A DNA stretch of 64,000 bases from Nocardia sp. BSTN01 (GCF_015354405.1 NZ_JADKYP010000033.1:1-64000); one strand, 5' to 3'; positions 48,638 through 58,827 are shown, numbered from the stretch's first letter. Notes: generated by a model not told the origin, from the letters alone. Numbers and translations: made by a program.

Positions 48638-48721
48638 ATGTCTGTCGCGGTGTTCACCGTCGTGACCGTGGCGATCTTCGCCCTGCTCGGCCTGCTCCAA
48701 CGGGGGGTGGAACGGCTGTGA
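48638..48721 (+). CDS. 27-residue membrane micro-protein ahead of kdpF
   Basis: MSVAVFTVVTVAIFALLGLL plus the tail QRGVERL: one transmembrane helix with a short charged end. GAGAGG lies 7 nt before ATG, and its stop overlaps the kdpF GTG (GTGA), the coupling seen elsewhere in this operon. I know no name for it. It may be a second Kdp accessory peptide. Confidence 0.65.
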   Translation: MSVAVFTVVTVAIFALLGLLQRGVERL

Positions 48722-48804
48722 TCGCGAACATCGTCGGTCTGATCCTGGCGCTCGGCGTCGCCGTCTACATGGTCGCGGCGCTGCTGTTCCCGGAAAGGTT
48801 CTAG
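48718..48804 (+). CDS. kdpF: K+-transporting ATPase small subunit KdpF
   Basis: 28 residues, one helix: starts IANIVGLILALGVAVYMVAA and ends LLFPERF, the standard KdpF ending. GTG start overlaps the preceding micro-ORF; kdpA starts on the next base after its stop. KdpF stabilises the KdpABC complex. Confidence 0.92.
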   Translation: MIANIVGLILALGVAVYMVAALLFPERF

Positions 48805-50475
48805 GTGAGCACAACCACTGCCGGGGTCGTCTTCGTGGCGACCCTGATCATCGCGCTCGCGGCGGTCCACATCCCGCTCGGCGACTATATGTACCGGGTG
48901 TATTCGGGCACGAAACACTCACGGGCCGAACGCATCGTCTACCGCGCCATCGGGGTCCAGCCCGGCGTGGAGCAGACCTGGGGCGTCTACGCCCGCAGCG
49001 TGCTGGCCTTCTCCGCGATGAGCGTGCTGGCGCTGTTCTTCCTGCAGCTGATCCAGGGCCACCTGCCGCTGCATCTGCACGAGCCCGGCACCGAGATGAC
49101 CGCGGCGCTGGCGTGGAATACCGCGATCAGCTTCGTCACCAACACCAACTGGCAGAACTACGCCGGTGAGTCGACCCAGGGGCATCTGGTCCAGATGGCG
49201 GGCCTGGCCGTGCAGAACTTCGTCTCGGCCGCGGTCGGGATGGCGGTCGCGGTCGCGCTGGTGCGCGGGTTCGCCCGCCGCCATACCGGCGACCTCGGCA
49301 ACTTCTGGGTCGATCTGGTGCGCGGCACCCTCCGGATCCTGCTGCCCATCGCGTTCGTGTTCGCGATCGTGCTGATCGCCGGCGGCGCGATCCAGAACTT
49401 CCACCCGCACGATCAGGTCGCGCAGACGATCACCGGTGCGACGCAGACGATTCCGGGTGGGCCGGTCGCCTCGCAGGAAAGCATCAAACTGCTGGGCACC
49501 AACGGCGGCGGCTTCTTCAACGTGAACTCCGCGCACCCGTTCGAGAACCCGACGGCCTGGACCAACTGGGTCGAGATCTTCCTCATCCTGCTGATCGCCT
49601 TCTCGCTGCCGCGAACCTTCGGCCGCATGGTGGGCAGCACGAAGCAGGGGTATGCGATCGCGTCGGTGATGGCCGTGCTCGCGCTGATCAGCGTGGCGCT
49701 GACCAACTTCCTGCAGCTGCGCCATCACGGCACCGTGCCGACGGCGGTCGGCTCGGCGCTCGAGGGCGTCGAAACACGGTTCGGCGTAGCGGATTCCGCG
49801 ACCTTCGCCGCGTCGACGACGCTCACCTCCACCGGCGCCGTCGACTCGGCCCACGATTCCTACACCAGCCTCGGCGGCATGATGACCATGGTGAACATGC
49901 AGCTGGGCGAGGTCGCGCCCGGCGGTGTCGGATCGGGCCTGTACGGCATGCTGATCCTGGCGGTGATCACCGTCTTCGTCGCCGGGCTGATGGTCGGGCG
50001 CACACCGGAATATCTCGGCAAGAAGATCACCCCGCGCGAAATCAAGTTCGCCGCATCGTATTTCCTGGTCAGCCCGCTGATCGTGCTGGTGGGCACCGCG
50101 CTGGCGATGGCGTTGCCCGGTGAGCGCGCGGCCATGGCGAACTCGGGGCCGCACGGGCTGTCGGAGGTGCTGTACGCCTTCACCTCGGCCGCCAACAACA
50201 ACGGCTCGGCCTTCGCCGGGCTCGGCGCCAACACCGTGTGGTGGAACACCGCCCTCGGTCTGGCGATGGTGCTCGGCCGGTTCGTTCCCCTCGTTCTCGT
50301 GCTCGCGCTGGCCGGATCGCTGGCCCGCCAGGGACATACGCCCGAATCGATCGGCACCTTGCCGACGCACCGGCCGCAGTTCGTCGGCATGGTCGCCGGC
50401 GTGACGCTGATCCTGGTCGGCCTCACCTTCCTGCCCATGCTGGCGCTCGGGCCGCTCGCCGAAGGAATTCACTGA
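48805..50475 (+). CDS. kdpA: K+-transporting ATPase subunit KdpA
   Basis: 556 residues, potassium-selective subunit with about ten transmembrane helices. Selectivity-filter-type loops appear as [46 protein letters not shown] and [21 protein letters not shown] start. Part of the high-affinity inducible K+ pump. Confidence 0.97.
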   Translation: MSTTTAGVVFVATLIIALAAVHIPLGDYMYRVYSGTKHSRAERIVYRAIGVQPGVEQTWGVYARSVLAFSAMSVLALFFLQLIQGHLPLHLHEPGTEMTAALAWNTAISFVTNTNWQNYAGESTQGHLVQMAGLAVQNFVSAAVGMAVAVALVRGFARRHTGDLGNFWVDLVRGTLRILLPIAFVFAIVLIAGGAIQNFHPHDQVAQTITGATQTIPGGPVASQESIKLLGTNGGGFFNVNSAHPFENPTAWTNWVEIFLILLIAFSLPRTFGRMVGSTKQGYAIASVMAVLALISVALTNFLQLRHHGTVPTAVGSALEGVETRFGVADSATFAASTTLTSTGAVDSAHDSYTSLGGMMTMVNMQLGEVAPGGVGSGLYGMLILAVITVFVAGLMVGRTPEYLGKKITPREIKFAASYFLVSPLIVLVGTALAMALPGERAAMANSGPHGLSEVLYAFTSAANNNGSAFAGLGANTVWWNTALGLAMVLGRFVPLVLVLALAGSLARQGHTPESIGTLPTHRPQFVGMVAGVTLILVGLTFLPMLALGPLAEGIH

Positions 50476-50476
50476 A

Positions 50477-52630
50477 ATGACCGCTTCGACAACAGATTCC
50501 GTGTCGATTCCGCGCCGCGCCCAACCGTCCTCGCGCCGCGGCGGCCGTGGCATGTTCGATCCGGCGATGCTGGCCCGGTCGCTGCCCGAGGCCCTGCGCA
50601 AACTGGATCCGCGCACACTGTGGCGCAATCCGGTGACGCTGATCGTGGAGATCGGCGCACTGTGGTCCACGATCCTCGCCGTCGCCCATCCCACGGTCTT
50701 CGCCTGGGCGATCGTGATCTGGCTGTGGCTGACGGTGATCTTCGCCAACTTGGCCGAGGCCGTCGCCGAGGGCCGCGGCAAGGCGCAGGCCGATACGTTG
50801 CGAAAAGCCAAGACCGACACCGTCGCCCGGCGATTGGTCACCTGGCATCCGGGCGCCGAGGCGCCGCTTGAGGAGAGGGTTCCCGCACCCGAACTGCGGC
50901 GCGGCGACTACGTGGTGGTCGAGGCCGGGCAGGTGGTTCCGGGTGACGGTGACGTCGTGGAGGGCATCGCCTCGGTCGACGAATCGGCGATCACCGGTGA
51001 ATCGGCGCCGGTGATCCGCGAATCCGGCGGCGACCGGTCCGCGGTCACCGGCGGCACCACCGTGCTCTCGGACCGCATCGTCGTCGAGATCACCCAGGAG
51101 CCGGGCGGCAGTTTCATCGACAAGATGATCGCCCTGGTGGAGGGCGCCAGCCGGCAGAAGACACCCAACGAGATCGCGCTGAACATCCTGCTGGCCGCGT
51201 TGACGATCATCTTCGTGTTCGCCGTCGTGACGTTGCAGCCGCCCGCCATCTTCGCCAAGGCGAACAACCCGGGAGTCGGCGACAGCGCGGCGCTGAACGC
51301 GCACGGGGTCACCGGCATCGTCATGGTGTCGCTGCTGGTCTGTCTCATTCCCACGACGATCGGCGCACTGCTGTCGGCGATCGGCATCGCGGGGATGGAC
51401 CGCCTCGTCCAGCGCAATGTGCTGGCGATGTCGGGTCGCGCGGTCGAGGCCGCCGGCGATGTGAACACGCTGCTGCTCGACAAGACCGGCACCATCACTC
51501 TCGGCAACCGGCAGGCCGCGGGCTTCGTCGCCATGCCGGGGGTCACCGAGGACGAGATGGCCGACGCCGCACAGCTTTCCAGCCTCGCCGACGAAACACC
51601 CGAGGGCCGCTCGATCGTGGTGTTCGCGAAATCCGCGTACGGCAAACGCGAACGCACCCCGGGTGAACTGGCGGGCGCGACCTGGGTGGAGTTCAGTGCC
51701 CAGACCCGGATGTCGGGCGTGGACCTGCGCGACGGGCATCGGTTGCGCAAGGGCGCCGCGAGCGCGGTCACCGAATGGGTTCGGGCCCACGGTGGTTCGG
51801 TGCCGGAGGCGATCGGGCGGACCGTGGACGGCATCTCGGCCTCCGGTGGCACACCGCTGGTGGTCGGCGAACTGCTCGACGGGAAAGCCCGGCTGCTGGG
51901 TGTGGTCCACCTGAAGGATGTGGTGAAGCAGGGCATGCGGGAACGTTTCGACGAGATGCGCCGCATGGGAATTCGCACGGTCATGATCACCGGCGACAAT
52001 CCGCTGACCGCCAAGGCGATCGCGGACGAGGCAGGGGTCGACGACTTCCTGGCCGAGGCCACTCCCGAGGACAAGCTGGCGCTGATCAAGAGCGAACAGG
52101 CCGGCGGACGCCTGGTCGCCATGACCGGCGACGGCACCAACGACGCGCCGGCGCTGGCGCAGGCCGATGTCGGCGTCGCGATGAACACCGGAACGTCGGC
52201 GGCCAAGGAGGCCGGCAACATGGTCGATCTGGATTCGGATCCGACCAAGTTGATCGAGATCGTCGAGATCGGCAAACAGTTGCTGATCACCCGGGGCGCG
52301 CTGACGACGTTCTCCATCGCCAACGACATCGCCAAGTACTTCGCGATCATTCCGGCGCTGTTCGTGGCATTGTTCCCCGGCCTGGACGTGCTCAACGTGA
52401 TGCGATTGCACAGTCCGCAGTCGGCGATCCTGTCCGCGGTGATCTTCAACGCGATCGTCATCGTGGCGCTGATCCCGCTGGCATTGCGTGGCGTCGACTA
52501 TCGCCCGTCGAGCGCGTCGAAACTGCTCAGCCGCAACCTCGCCCTGTACGGAGCGGGCGGCATCGTCGCCCCGTTCATCGGCATCAAACTCATCGACCTA
52601 GTCGTCCGATTCCTTCCTGGGATGTCCTGA
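50477..52630 (+). CDS. kdpB: K+-transporting ATPase subunit KdpB
   Basis: 717 residues, P-type ATPase. Phosphorylation site DKTGTIT with Asp335, the TGES loop ([14 protein letters not shown]) and the hinge [18 protein letters not shown] are present. Pumps K+ using ATP. Start 1 base after the kdpA stop. Confidence 0.98.
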   Translation: MTASTTDSVSIPRRAQPSSRRGGRGMFDPAMLARSLPEALRKLDPRTLWRNPVTLIVEIGALWSTILAVAHPTVFAWAIVIWLWLTVIFANLAEAVAEGRGKAQADTLRKAKTDTVARRLVTWHPGAEAPLEERVPAPELRRGDYVVVEAGQVVPGDGDVVEGIASVDESAITGESAPVIRESGGDRSAVTGGTTVLSDRIVVEITQEPGGSFIDKMIALVEGASRQKTPNEIALNILLAALTIIFVFAVVTLQPPAIFAKANNPGVGDSAALNAHGVTGIVMVSLLVCLIPTTIGALLSAIGIAGMDRLVQRNVLAMSGRAVEAAGDVNTLLLDKTGTITLGNRQAAGFVAMPGVTEDEMADAAQLSSLADETPEGRSIVVFAKSAYGKRERTPGELAGATWVEFSAQTRMSGVDLRDGHRLRKGAASAVTEWVRAHGGSVPEAIGRTVDGISASGGTPLVVGELLDGKARLLGVVHLKDVVKQGMRERFDEMRRMGIRTVMITGDNPLTAKAIADEAGVDDFLAEATPEDKLALIKSEQAGGRLVAMTGDGTNDAPALAQADVGVAMNTGTSAAKEAGNMVDLDSDPTKLIEIVEIGKQLLITRGALTTFSIANDIAKYFAIIPALFVALFPGLDVLNVMRLHSPQSAILSAVIFNAIVIVALIPLALRGVDYRPSSASKLLSRNLALYGAGGIVAPFIGIKLIDLVVRFLPGMS

Positions 52631-52631
52631 T

Positions 52632-53555
52632 ATGCCTTCGTTCTCGATGCGATACACCACCTGGTTCCGCCAGCATCTGGCCGCGGTGCGGGCACTGCTC
52701 GTGCTGACGGTGATCACCGGAATCGTCTATCCGCTGGCGGTTTTCGCCCTCGCCCAGCTGCCGGGCCTGCACGACCGGGCCGAGGGCTCGCTGATTTACC
52801 GCGACGGAAAACTGGTGGGCAGCAGCCTCATCGGCCAGGCGTTCACCGACGGCAAGGGCGCGGCGCTGCCGCAGTACTTCCAGACCCGGCCGTCGAATTC
52901 CGCGCCCGCCGACGGCAGCCGCCCCGACGGCTACGACCCGACCAACACAAGCTTCGGCAACAAGGGGCCCGAGGATGTGCTCGACTCCCTGGCGGCCGAC
53001 CCGTCGCAGTCGACGACCGGTTTGCTGACCACGGTCTGCACGCGCAGCAAACAGATCGGCGACCGCGAGGGTGTCTCCGGGGCGCGACCGTTCTGCACGC
53101 CCGGCGGCGTCGGTGCGGTGCTGGCGGTCTTCGGTCCTCGCGACGGCCACGGGCAGGTCACCGCCCCCACGAAGGTCGTCAGCGTGAACGAGGCGTGCCC
53201 GGCGGCGCCGTTCCAGGACGCCTACCGCGGGATCCGGGTGGACTGCGCCCAGCCTGGGACGGATTATTCGGCCGGGTTGATCGTCCCCGTCCGCGGTGAC
53301 GCGCCGGCCGACACCCCGGTGCCCTCCGACGCGGTCACCGCATCCGGGTCCGGACTGGATCCGCACATCTCACCGCGTTACGCGCAGATCCAGAGCGCGC
53401 GAGTGGCGGCCGCGCGGGGCATCACGGCCGAGCAGGTCGCCGCCGTGGTCGCGGCGCATACCGACGGTCGCAACCTGGGTTTCCTGGGGGAACCCCGGGT
53501 CGACGTCCTCGGTGTGAATCTCGAGCTGGATCAGCGCTACCCGACGCGGCGCTGA
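52632..53555 (+). CDS. kdpC: K+-transporting ATPase subunit KdpC, enlarged
   Basis: 307 residues, against about 190 in typical KdpC. One N-terminal transmembrane helix (ALLVLTVITGIVYPLAVFALAQ), the conserved GSSLIGQAF and YFQTRPS, then about 120 extra residues with four cysteines (VCTRSK, FCTPGG, EACPAA, VDCAQP), and finally the standard VTASGSGLDPHISP and C-terminal GEPRVDVLGVNLELD. The insert is on the outer side of the membrane. Confidence 0.93.
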   Translation: MPSFSMRYTTWFRQHLAAVRALLVLTVITGIVYPLAVFALAQLPGLHDRAEGSLIYRDGKLVGSSLIGQAFTDGKGAALPQYFQTRPSNSAPADGSRPDGYDPTNTSFGNKGPEDVLDSLAADPSQSTTGLLTTVCTRSKQIGDREGVSGARPFCTPGGVGAVLAVFGPRDGHGQVTAPTKVVSVNEACPAAPFQDAYRGIRVDCAQPGTDYSAGLIVPVRGDAPADTPVPSDAVTASGSGLDPHISPRYAQIQSARVAAARGITAEQVAAVVAAHTDGRNLGFLGEPRVDVLGVNLELDQRYPTRR

Positions 53556-53556
53556 A

Positions 53557-53575
53557 TCTCGGCGCCCGGCCGAGA
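53557..53575. terminator. Hairpin between convergent kdpC and L,D-transpeptidase genes
   Basis: TCTCGGC-GCCCG-GCCGAGA, 7-bp stem, placed directly after the kdpC stop. Confidence 0.55.
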
Positions 53576-53607
53576 CGACGTGCCGTGATTGATCGGTGCG
53601 GTGGCGA

Positions 53608-54840
53608 TCAGGAGTGCAGCGCGCTGCCGGCCACCCACTGATCCCACGGCACGATCCAGTCGCCGTTGTTCCACGAGGGCAGCGGCGGACCGCTGGTGTT
53701 ACGGACTTCGACCACATCGCCGGGGACCGCGAAGTTGTAGAACCAGCGCGCGTTCTCGAGATTGAGGTTCAGACAGCCGTGCGAGGTGTCGGTATTACCC
53801 TGCGCCCAGATCGTGGAGTCGAGCTGATGCAGGTAGATCCCGTCGCCGCTGATCTGGGTGGCCCAGCCGATCGCCTCCTTGTAACCCAGGCGCGAGTTCA
53901 CCGGCAGGCCGTAACTCGAGGAATCCATGATCACCGGATTGCCCTTGCCCATCACGGTGTAGATGCCCGCGGGGGTGTTGAAGTAGATCGTCTTCCCGCC
54001 GACCTGCTCGCTGCCGCCGCGGCCCATCGAGGTGGGCATGGTGCGGATCAGTTTGCCGTTCTCGAACACCTGCACTTCGTGGGTGTTGTCGTCGGCGATG
54101 GAGACGTGCGAGTCACCGATGGTGAAGCTGGTCTTGGAGTCCTCCTGGCCGAACAGGCCGGGGCCCAGCTGCGCGCCGAAGATGTTCGCCGCGACGGTGA
54201 CCTTGGTGCCGGGCTGCCAGTACTGCTGCGGCCGCCAGTGCGCGTTCTTGTCGTCGAGCCAGTACCACGAGCCCTGGACCTGCGGTTCCGTCGTCACCGA
54301 GAGACGCTTCTCGGCCGCCGCGCGGTCGCCGACCGCCTCGTCGAAGTGGGCGACGATCACGGTTCCCACGCCATAGGTTCCGCCGTCGGCCAGCGGCTGC
54401 CCGCCGGTGGTGGTCAGATACGCCTTGACCTGGTTGCTGGGGGTGAGCGTGGTGAAGGACGAGGTCATCGGACCGCTGGGGCCGGTGACGGTGATGCCCT
54501 TCGCGGTCATGGTGTAGTTGTGGCCGTAACCGAGCGGAACCTTCGGCTTCCACGCGGTGCGCTCCGGATTGAGCGTGCCGTCGACCTGTTTGCCTTCTTC
54601 GTTGGTCAACGTCACATCCGTGAGGATGCCGTCGGTTGCGCTCACCTCGATGGTGCCGAGCGGATCGACGTCGGCACTACCCGTGGCCGGGACCATCGCA
54701 ATGGCCGGCGCGGCGGGCCCCGGGGTGCCCCGCGTCGGATTCGACGCCGGATCCGGGGTTGACGAGCACGCGGCCATCAGCATCGTCACCAGGGCGATAA
54801 CCCCGAGCGCGACACTGAATCGGCAGCGGCGAGTGGACAT
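53608..54840 (-). CDS. L,D-transpeptidase lipoprotein
   Basis: 410 residues. Lipoprotein signal with lipobox LMAAC (Cys25), two Ig-like domains (about 50-250), and a C-terminal YkuD domain with the catalytic SHGCLNL, Cys356. Makes 3-3 crosslinks in peptidoglycan, like LdtMt enzymes of mycobacteria. ATG 54840 follows AGGAG; an upstream extension of the open frame is not supported. On the minus strand a -10-like TAAACT (54914-54919) lies about 75 bases upstream. It is divergent from a two-component system. Confidence 0.93.
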   Translation of the reverse strand: MSTRRCRFSVALGVIALVTMLMAACSSTPDPASNPTRGTPGPAAPAIAMVPATGSADVDPLGTIEVSATDGILTDVTLTNEEGKQVDGTLNPERTAWKPKVPLGYGHNYTMTAKGITVTGPSGPMTSSFTTLTPSNQVKAYLTTTGGQPLADGGTYGVGTVIVAHFDEAVGDRAAAEKRLSVTTEPQVQGSWYWLDDKNAHWRPQQYWQPGTKVTVAANIFGAQLGPGLFGQEDSKTSFTIGDSHVSIADDNTHEVQVFENGKLIRTMPTSMGRGGSEQVGGKTIYFNTPAGIYTVMGKGNPVIMDSSSYGLPVNSRLGYKEAIGWATQISGDGIYLHQLDSTIWAQGNTDTSHGCLNLNLENARWFYNFAVPGDVVEVRNTSGPPLPSWNNGDWIVPWDQWVAGSALHS

Positions 54841-55196
54841 GGTGTCTCCTGCGTTAGCCGTGCGCCTGAGCAAGCCCTCGCAGCGCACCAATCGCCTTAC
54901 TGTCTCGGTACGTAGTTTACGGGGCTTTTTCAGGTGCTCGCACCTCGGTGGTGTTGCCCCGTGTTTACGCATCGTGGTCCCGGGTACTCCAGTTACTGTT
55001 GTGTGCCCAGTGGGCGCTCATGGACCGATCGGCCGGCGTGCCCGGCGTCGTGTGGTCCGCCACCGATGTCTGTTAGGGATGTGTGGTTATGAGAGAACGG
55101 TGCGAGACCACAGGCTGCGCGGCCGCTCGCACCGCTGACGAACGGACGGGTCGGGGAACCACGCTCCGATGACGCGCGGCTGGACGAGGTGTGACG
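54841..55196. other. Divergent regulatory region between Ldt and response regulator
   Basis: 356 bases without a gene. Contains palindrome AGGTGC-TC-GCACCT (54932-54945), which overlaps the -35 position of the putative Ldt promoter (minus-strand TAAACT, 54914-54919), and a spaced inverted repeat CGGTGCGAG (55098-55106) / CTCGCACCG (55126-55134). GGTGC/GCACC recurs in all of them. Confidence 0.5.
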
Positions 55197-55907
55197 ATGA
55201 GTGCAAATTTGATGATCGTAGAGGACGACGACCGGGTTCGCAGTGCGCTGCGACTGGCCATGGAGGACGAGGGCTACGACGTCGCCGAGGCCGAGGAGGC
55301 CGAGGATGCGCTCGAACATCTGCGTGACAACGGCGCACCGGATGTGATGATCGTGGATCTGATGCTGGGGGAGATGGACGGATTCACCTGTATTCGTGAG
55401 ATTCGTCGCGATCACGATGTGCCGATCATCGTGGTCAGCGCGCGGGACGACACCCACGACGTGGTGGCCGCGCTGGAGGCCGGCGCCGACGACTTCGTCA
55501 CCAAGCCGTTCGAGATCAAGGAGATCACCGCCCGGATGCGGGCCCTGCGCCGCCGCGCTCAGCAAACCGTGGAACCGCCGGCCCCGCAGGAGATCGTGCT
55601 CGACGCCTATCCCGAAGCGCCGCTGGTGCTTTCGGCCGACGGTGGCACCGTCCACCGCGGCGACGAGGAGCTGCACCTCACCCTCACCGAATTCCGGTTG
55701 CTGTGTGAACTGGCCGAGACCCCGGGCCGGGTGCTGTCGCGCAGCGTCCTGCTCGAAAGGGTCTGGGACCGTGGGTTCTTCGGTGACGAGCGGATCGTGG
55801 ACGTGCACGTCCGGCGGCTGCGGACCAAGATCGAGCGCGACCCGTCCGAGCCGGCGATCGTGGTAACCGTGCGCGGGCTCGGCTACCGCCTCGATGTGCA
55901 GCGCTAG
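55197..55907 (+). CDS. OmpR-family response regulator
   Basis: 236 residues. Receiver with DDD at 10-12 and Asp54 (IVDLMLGEMDG), then DDFVTKPFEIKEITARMR; winged-helix output ending KIERDPSEPAIVVTVRGLGYRL. ATG 55197 preferred because GAGG precedes it; GTG 55191 is in frame. The sensor kinase gene overlaps its end. Confidence 0.92.
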   Translation: MSANLMIVEDDDRVRSALRLAMEDEGYDVAEAEEAEDALEHLRDNGAPDVMIVDLMLGEMDGFTCIREIRRDHDVPIIVVSARDDTHDVVAALEAGADDFVTKPFEIKEITARMRALRRRAQQTVEPPAPQEIVLDAYPEAPLVLSADGGTVHRGDEELHLTLTEFRLLCELAETPGRVLSRSVLLERVWDRGFFGDERIVDVHVRRLRTKIERDPSEPAIVVTVRGLGYRLDVQR

Positions 55908-56931
55908 ATTTCCGCGCCTGCCCCGCCGCCAGATTCTGCGCGGTCGCGTGATCGTCGCGTTCACCGTCACGGGGCTGGTCTCGGCATTGCTGGCGGTGCT
56001 GATCGCGAAGCTCGACGGCGGCGGGTGGCGCACCGCGCTGGCCTGCGCGCTCGGCGGCACCGTGATCGGCGCGATCTTCGGAATCTGGTTGTCGCACCGC
56101 CTGCTGGAACCGTTGCGCCAGGTCACGGGGACCGCGGCCAAGATCGCCTCCGGTGAGCTCGGCACCCGGTTGCCCGATACCGACGATCCCGATCTGGCCC
56201 CGACCGTGGACGCGTTCAACACCATGGTCGACTCGCTGCAGAACCGCATCGACCGCGAACGCCGGCTGGTGGGTGATGTGAGTCACGAACTGCGCACCCC
56301 GCTGACCACCCTCACCACCAGCGTCGGAGTGATGTCGCGCTACGAGGACCAACTTCCGGAACGGTCGCGGCGGGCGCTGGAACTGGTCCGCGCCGAACTC
56401 GACCATCTGCGCAGGTTGCTCGACGATCTGCTGGCGCTGGCCCGGGCCGAGGCGCGCATGCACGGCGCCGATGCCGAACCGCTGTCGGTGCGCGAACTGC
56501 TCACCCACACGCTCGCGGAAATGCATTATTCATCGGAACTGCTGACCGTCGCCGACGACGGAATCGTGACCGGGCGAAAGCTCGAACTCGAGCGAGCGCT
56601 GGTGAATGTACTCGAGAATGCGCAGCGGCACGGCGGCGGAGTGATCGCGGTGGGCGTCGCGCGCGCTGGGGACGAAATGGTGATCACGGTCGACGACGCC
56701 GGTCCGGGAGTGGCGCCGCAAGACCGGCAACGCATCTTCGAAAGATTCGTGACGGTGCGCCGCGGGAAACGTTCGGGCACCGGCATCGGATTGGCTTTGG
56801 TGGCCGAAACCGTTGCCGCCCACGGGGGCCGCGTGAAATGTGACGACCGTCCCGGCGGAGGAGCTCGATTCATGGTGTGGTTGCCCACCGTGACGAAATT
56901 CACCGATCATACTTCTGTAACACAACCGTAA
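55894..56931 (+). CDS. Sensor histidine kinase
   Basis: 345 residues. Two transmembrane helices near the N-terminus (VIVAFTVTGLVSALLAVLIA and ALACALGGTVIGAIFGIW) with almost no outer loop, HAMP (SHRLLEPLRQVTG), HisKA SHELRTPL (His131) and HATPase (NVLENAQRHGGG, GTGIGLALVAETV). The short outer part suggests intramembrane sensing. Overlaps the regulator by 14 nt. It ends 49 bases before ectA, so it may control ectoine synthesis. Confidence 0.92.
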   Translation: MCSARFPRLPRRQILRGRVIVAFTVTGLVSALLAVLIAKLDGGGWRTALACALGGTVIGAIFGIWLSHRLLEPLRQVTGTAAKIASGELGTRLPDTDDPDLAPTVDAFNTMVDSLQNRIDRERRLVGDVSHELRTPLTTLTTSVGVMSRYEDQLPERSRRALELVRAELDHLRRLLDDLLALARAEARMHGADAEPLSVRELLTHTLAEMHYSSELLTVADDGIVTGRKLELERALVNVLENAQRHGGGVIAVGVARAGDEMVITVDDAGPGVAPQDRQRIFERFVTVRRGKRSGTGIGLALVAETVAAHGGRVKCDDRPGGGARFMVWLPTVTKFTDHTSVTQP

Positions 56932-56980
56932 AGTAGTCGCACGATAGACCTCAACGTTCGCGGGCAATTCTGAAGAGGTG

Positions 56981-57550
56981 ATGCAGACCCGAACGCGAAG
57001 TATGTCGTTCAGTTCTCCGGCAACCGACGAGTCGAACGGCCGTCGGCACGTTTCCTCTCAGACGCTGATTCGTCGGCCACGGGTGGACGACGGAGCGCGG
57101 ATGTGGCGAATCGCAGTGGATTCCCAAGTGCTCGATGCCAATTCGAGTTACGCGTATCTGCTGTGGAGCCGTGACTTCGCCTCGACCACCGTCGTGGCCG
57201 AAATCGACTCCGAGATAGCAGGATTCGTCACCGGATATCTGCGCCCGGAATCGCCGGACACACTGTTCATCTGGCAGGTAGCCGTCGATCACGCCTTCCG
57301 CGGCCGCGGAGTGGGCGTTGCCATGCTGGATCGGCTCGTCGAAGACGTTGCCGACCAAGGTGTTTCGAAGTTGGAGACAACCGTTTCGCCGGACAACGAA
57401 GCCTCGCTGGCAATGTTCGCGTCACTGGCCCGGCGCCGTGACGCGGAAATGACGCGAGAAACGTTGTTCGAGCCAGAAGATTTTCCGGACGGGCACGAAT
57501 CGGAGGACCTGTACCGGATCGCGCCACTGCAGGGTGACGCAAAACGATAG
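56981..57550 (+). CDS. ectA: L-2,4-diaminobutyrate acetyltransferase
   Basis: 189 residues, GNAT fold. Acetylates L-2,4-diaminobutyrate in ectoine synthesis. VLDANSSYAYLLWSRDF and FIWQVAVDHAFRGRGVGVAML are diagnostic. Starts at 56978 (GTG), 56981 (ATG) and 57002 (ATG) are possible; the SD is weakly placed for all. First gene of ectABCD. Confidence 0.93.
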   Translation: MQTRTRSMSFSSPATDESNGRRHVSSQTLIRRPRVDDGARMWRIAVDSQVLDANSSYAYLLWSRDFASTTVVAEIDSEIAGFVTGYLRPESPDTLFIWQVAVDHAFRGRGVGVAMLDRLVEDVADQGVSKLETTVSPDNEASLAMFASLARRRDAEMTRETLFEPEDFPDGHESEDLYRIAPLQGDAKR

Positions 57551-57562
57551 GAAGGATCATCG

Positions 57563-58825
57563 ATGACCACCGCTGAGATGACCGTTTTCGAATCGCTCGA
57601 ATCGAATGTCCGTGGATATTGCCGCTCGTGGCCCACGCTGTTCGACACCGCCTCCGGCGCCTGGCTGCGCGACGGTAGCGGACGTGATTACCTCGATTTC
57701 TTCGCGGGCGCGGGAGCGCTCAACTACGGGCACAACAACCCGGTTCTCAAAGAAGCGTTGATCGATTACATCGCCCGTGACGGAATTACGCACGGACTCG
57801 ATATGTCGACTGTCGCGAAGCGTGAATTGCTGGAGACGATCAACAACGTTCTGCTGGATCCGCGCGGCCTCGATTACAAGGTGCAGTTCCCCGGTCCCAC
57901 CGGTGCGAACGCGGTGGAATCGGCGCTGAAACTGGCCCGCAAGGTGACCGGCCGCACGTCGATTCTGAATTTCACCAACGCATTCCACGGCATGACTCTC
58001 GGTGCGCTCTCGGTGACCGGTAACGCGACCAAGCGCGCGGGCGCCGGAGTACCGTTGAACCACGTGAATCCGATGCCCTACGACGGGTATCTGGACGGGA
58101 CCGACGATCTGGCGTGGATGGAGCGGGTCCTCGATGACAATTCCTCCGGTGTGGACAAGCCCGCGGCGGTGATCGTGGAAACCGTGCAGGGCGAGGGCGG
58201 CGTGAACGTCGCTCGGGCGCAGTGGCTGCGGCACCTGTCGGAGCTGTGCGCCCCGCGCGGAATTCTGCTCATCGTCGACGACGTGCAGATGGGCTGCGGC
58301 CGGACCGGCCCGTTCTTCTCCTTCGAGATCGCCGGCATCACCCCCGACATCGTCACCCTGTCGAAGTCGATCGGCGGGTACGGCATGCCGCTGGCGTTGG
58401 TGCTGATGAAGCGCGAGCTGGACCAGTGGGCGCCCGGTGAGCACAACGGCACCTTCCGCGGCAACAATCCGGCGTTCGTGACCGCCCGGGTGGCACTCGA
58501 GCACTACTGGACCGATGACCGGCTGGAGGCGTCCACCGCCGCCAAGGGCGAGAAGATCCGAAAGTCGTTCGAGGCCCTCTCGGAGAACTTCGAGGGTGTC
58601 TCGACCCGCGGACGCGGGCTGGTGCAGGGACTGGTGTTCGACGACTCCTCGGAGGCGGGCAAGGTCAGCAGCATCGCCTTCGAGGAGGGCCTGCTGGTGG
58701 AGACCTCCGGCGCCGAAGACCAGGTGGTCAAGCTGCTGCCGCCGCTGACCATTACCGACGACGAACTCGACCACGGCCTGGGCATCCTGGACCGGGCGGT
58801 CGACATGGCCCGAGGAGGCAACTGA
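57563..58825 (+). CDS. ectB: Diaminobutyrate--2-oxoglutarate transaminase
   Basis: 420 residues, class III PLP aminotransferase. Makes L-2,4-diaminobutyrate from aspartate semialdehyde. PLP lysine Lys268 in SKSIGGYG; LNYGHNNPVLKEAL, VDDVQMGCGRTGPFFSFE and GTFRGNNPAFVTARVALEHYW are typical of EctB. Confidence 0.96.
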   Translation: MTTAEMTVFESLESNVRGYCRSWPTLFDTASGAWLRDGSGRDYLDFFAGAGALNYGHNNPVLKEALIDYIARDGITHGLDMSTVAKRELLETINNVLLDPRGLDYKVQFPGPTGANAVESALKLARKVTGRTSILNFTNAFHGMTLGALSVTGNATKRAGAGVPLNHVNPMPYDGYLDGTDDLAWMERVLDDNSSGVDKPAAVIVETVQGEGGVNVARAQWLRHLSELCAPRGILLIVDDVQMGCGRTGPFFSFEIAGITPDIVTLSKSIGGYGMPLALVLMKRELDQWAPGEHNGTFRGNNPAFVTARVALEHYWTDDRLEASTAAKGEKIRKSFEALSENFEGVSTRGRGLVQGLVFDDSSEAGKVSSIAFEEGLLVETSGAEDQVVKLLPPLTITDDELDHGLGILDRAVDMARGGN

Positions 58826-58827
58826 CC

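Noticed and set aside
48919-50841. 640-codon minus-strand frame opposite kdpA
   Set aside because: Shadow of kdpA and kdpB; no recognisable domain.
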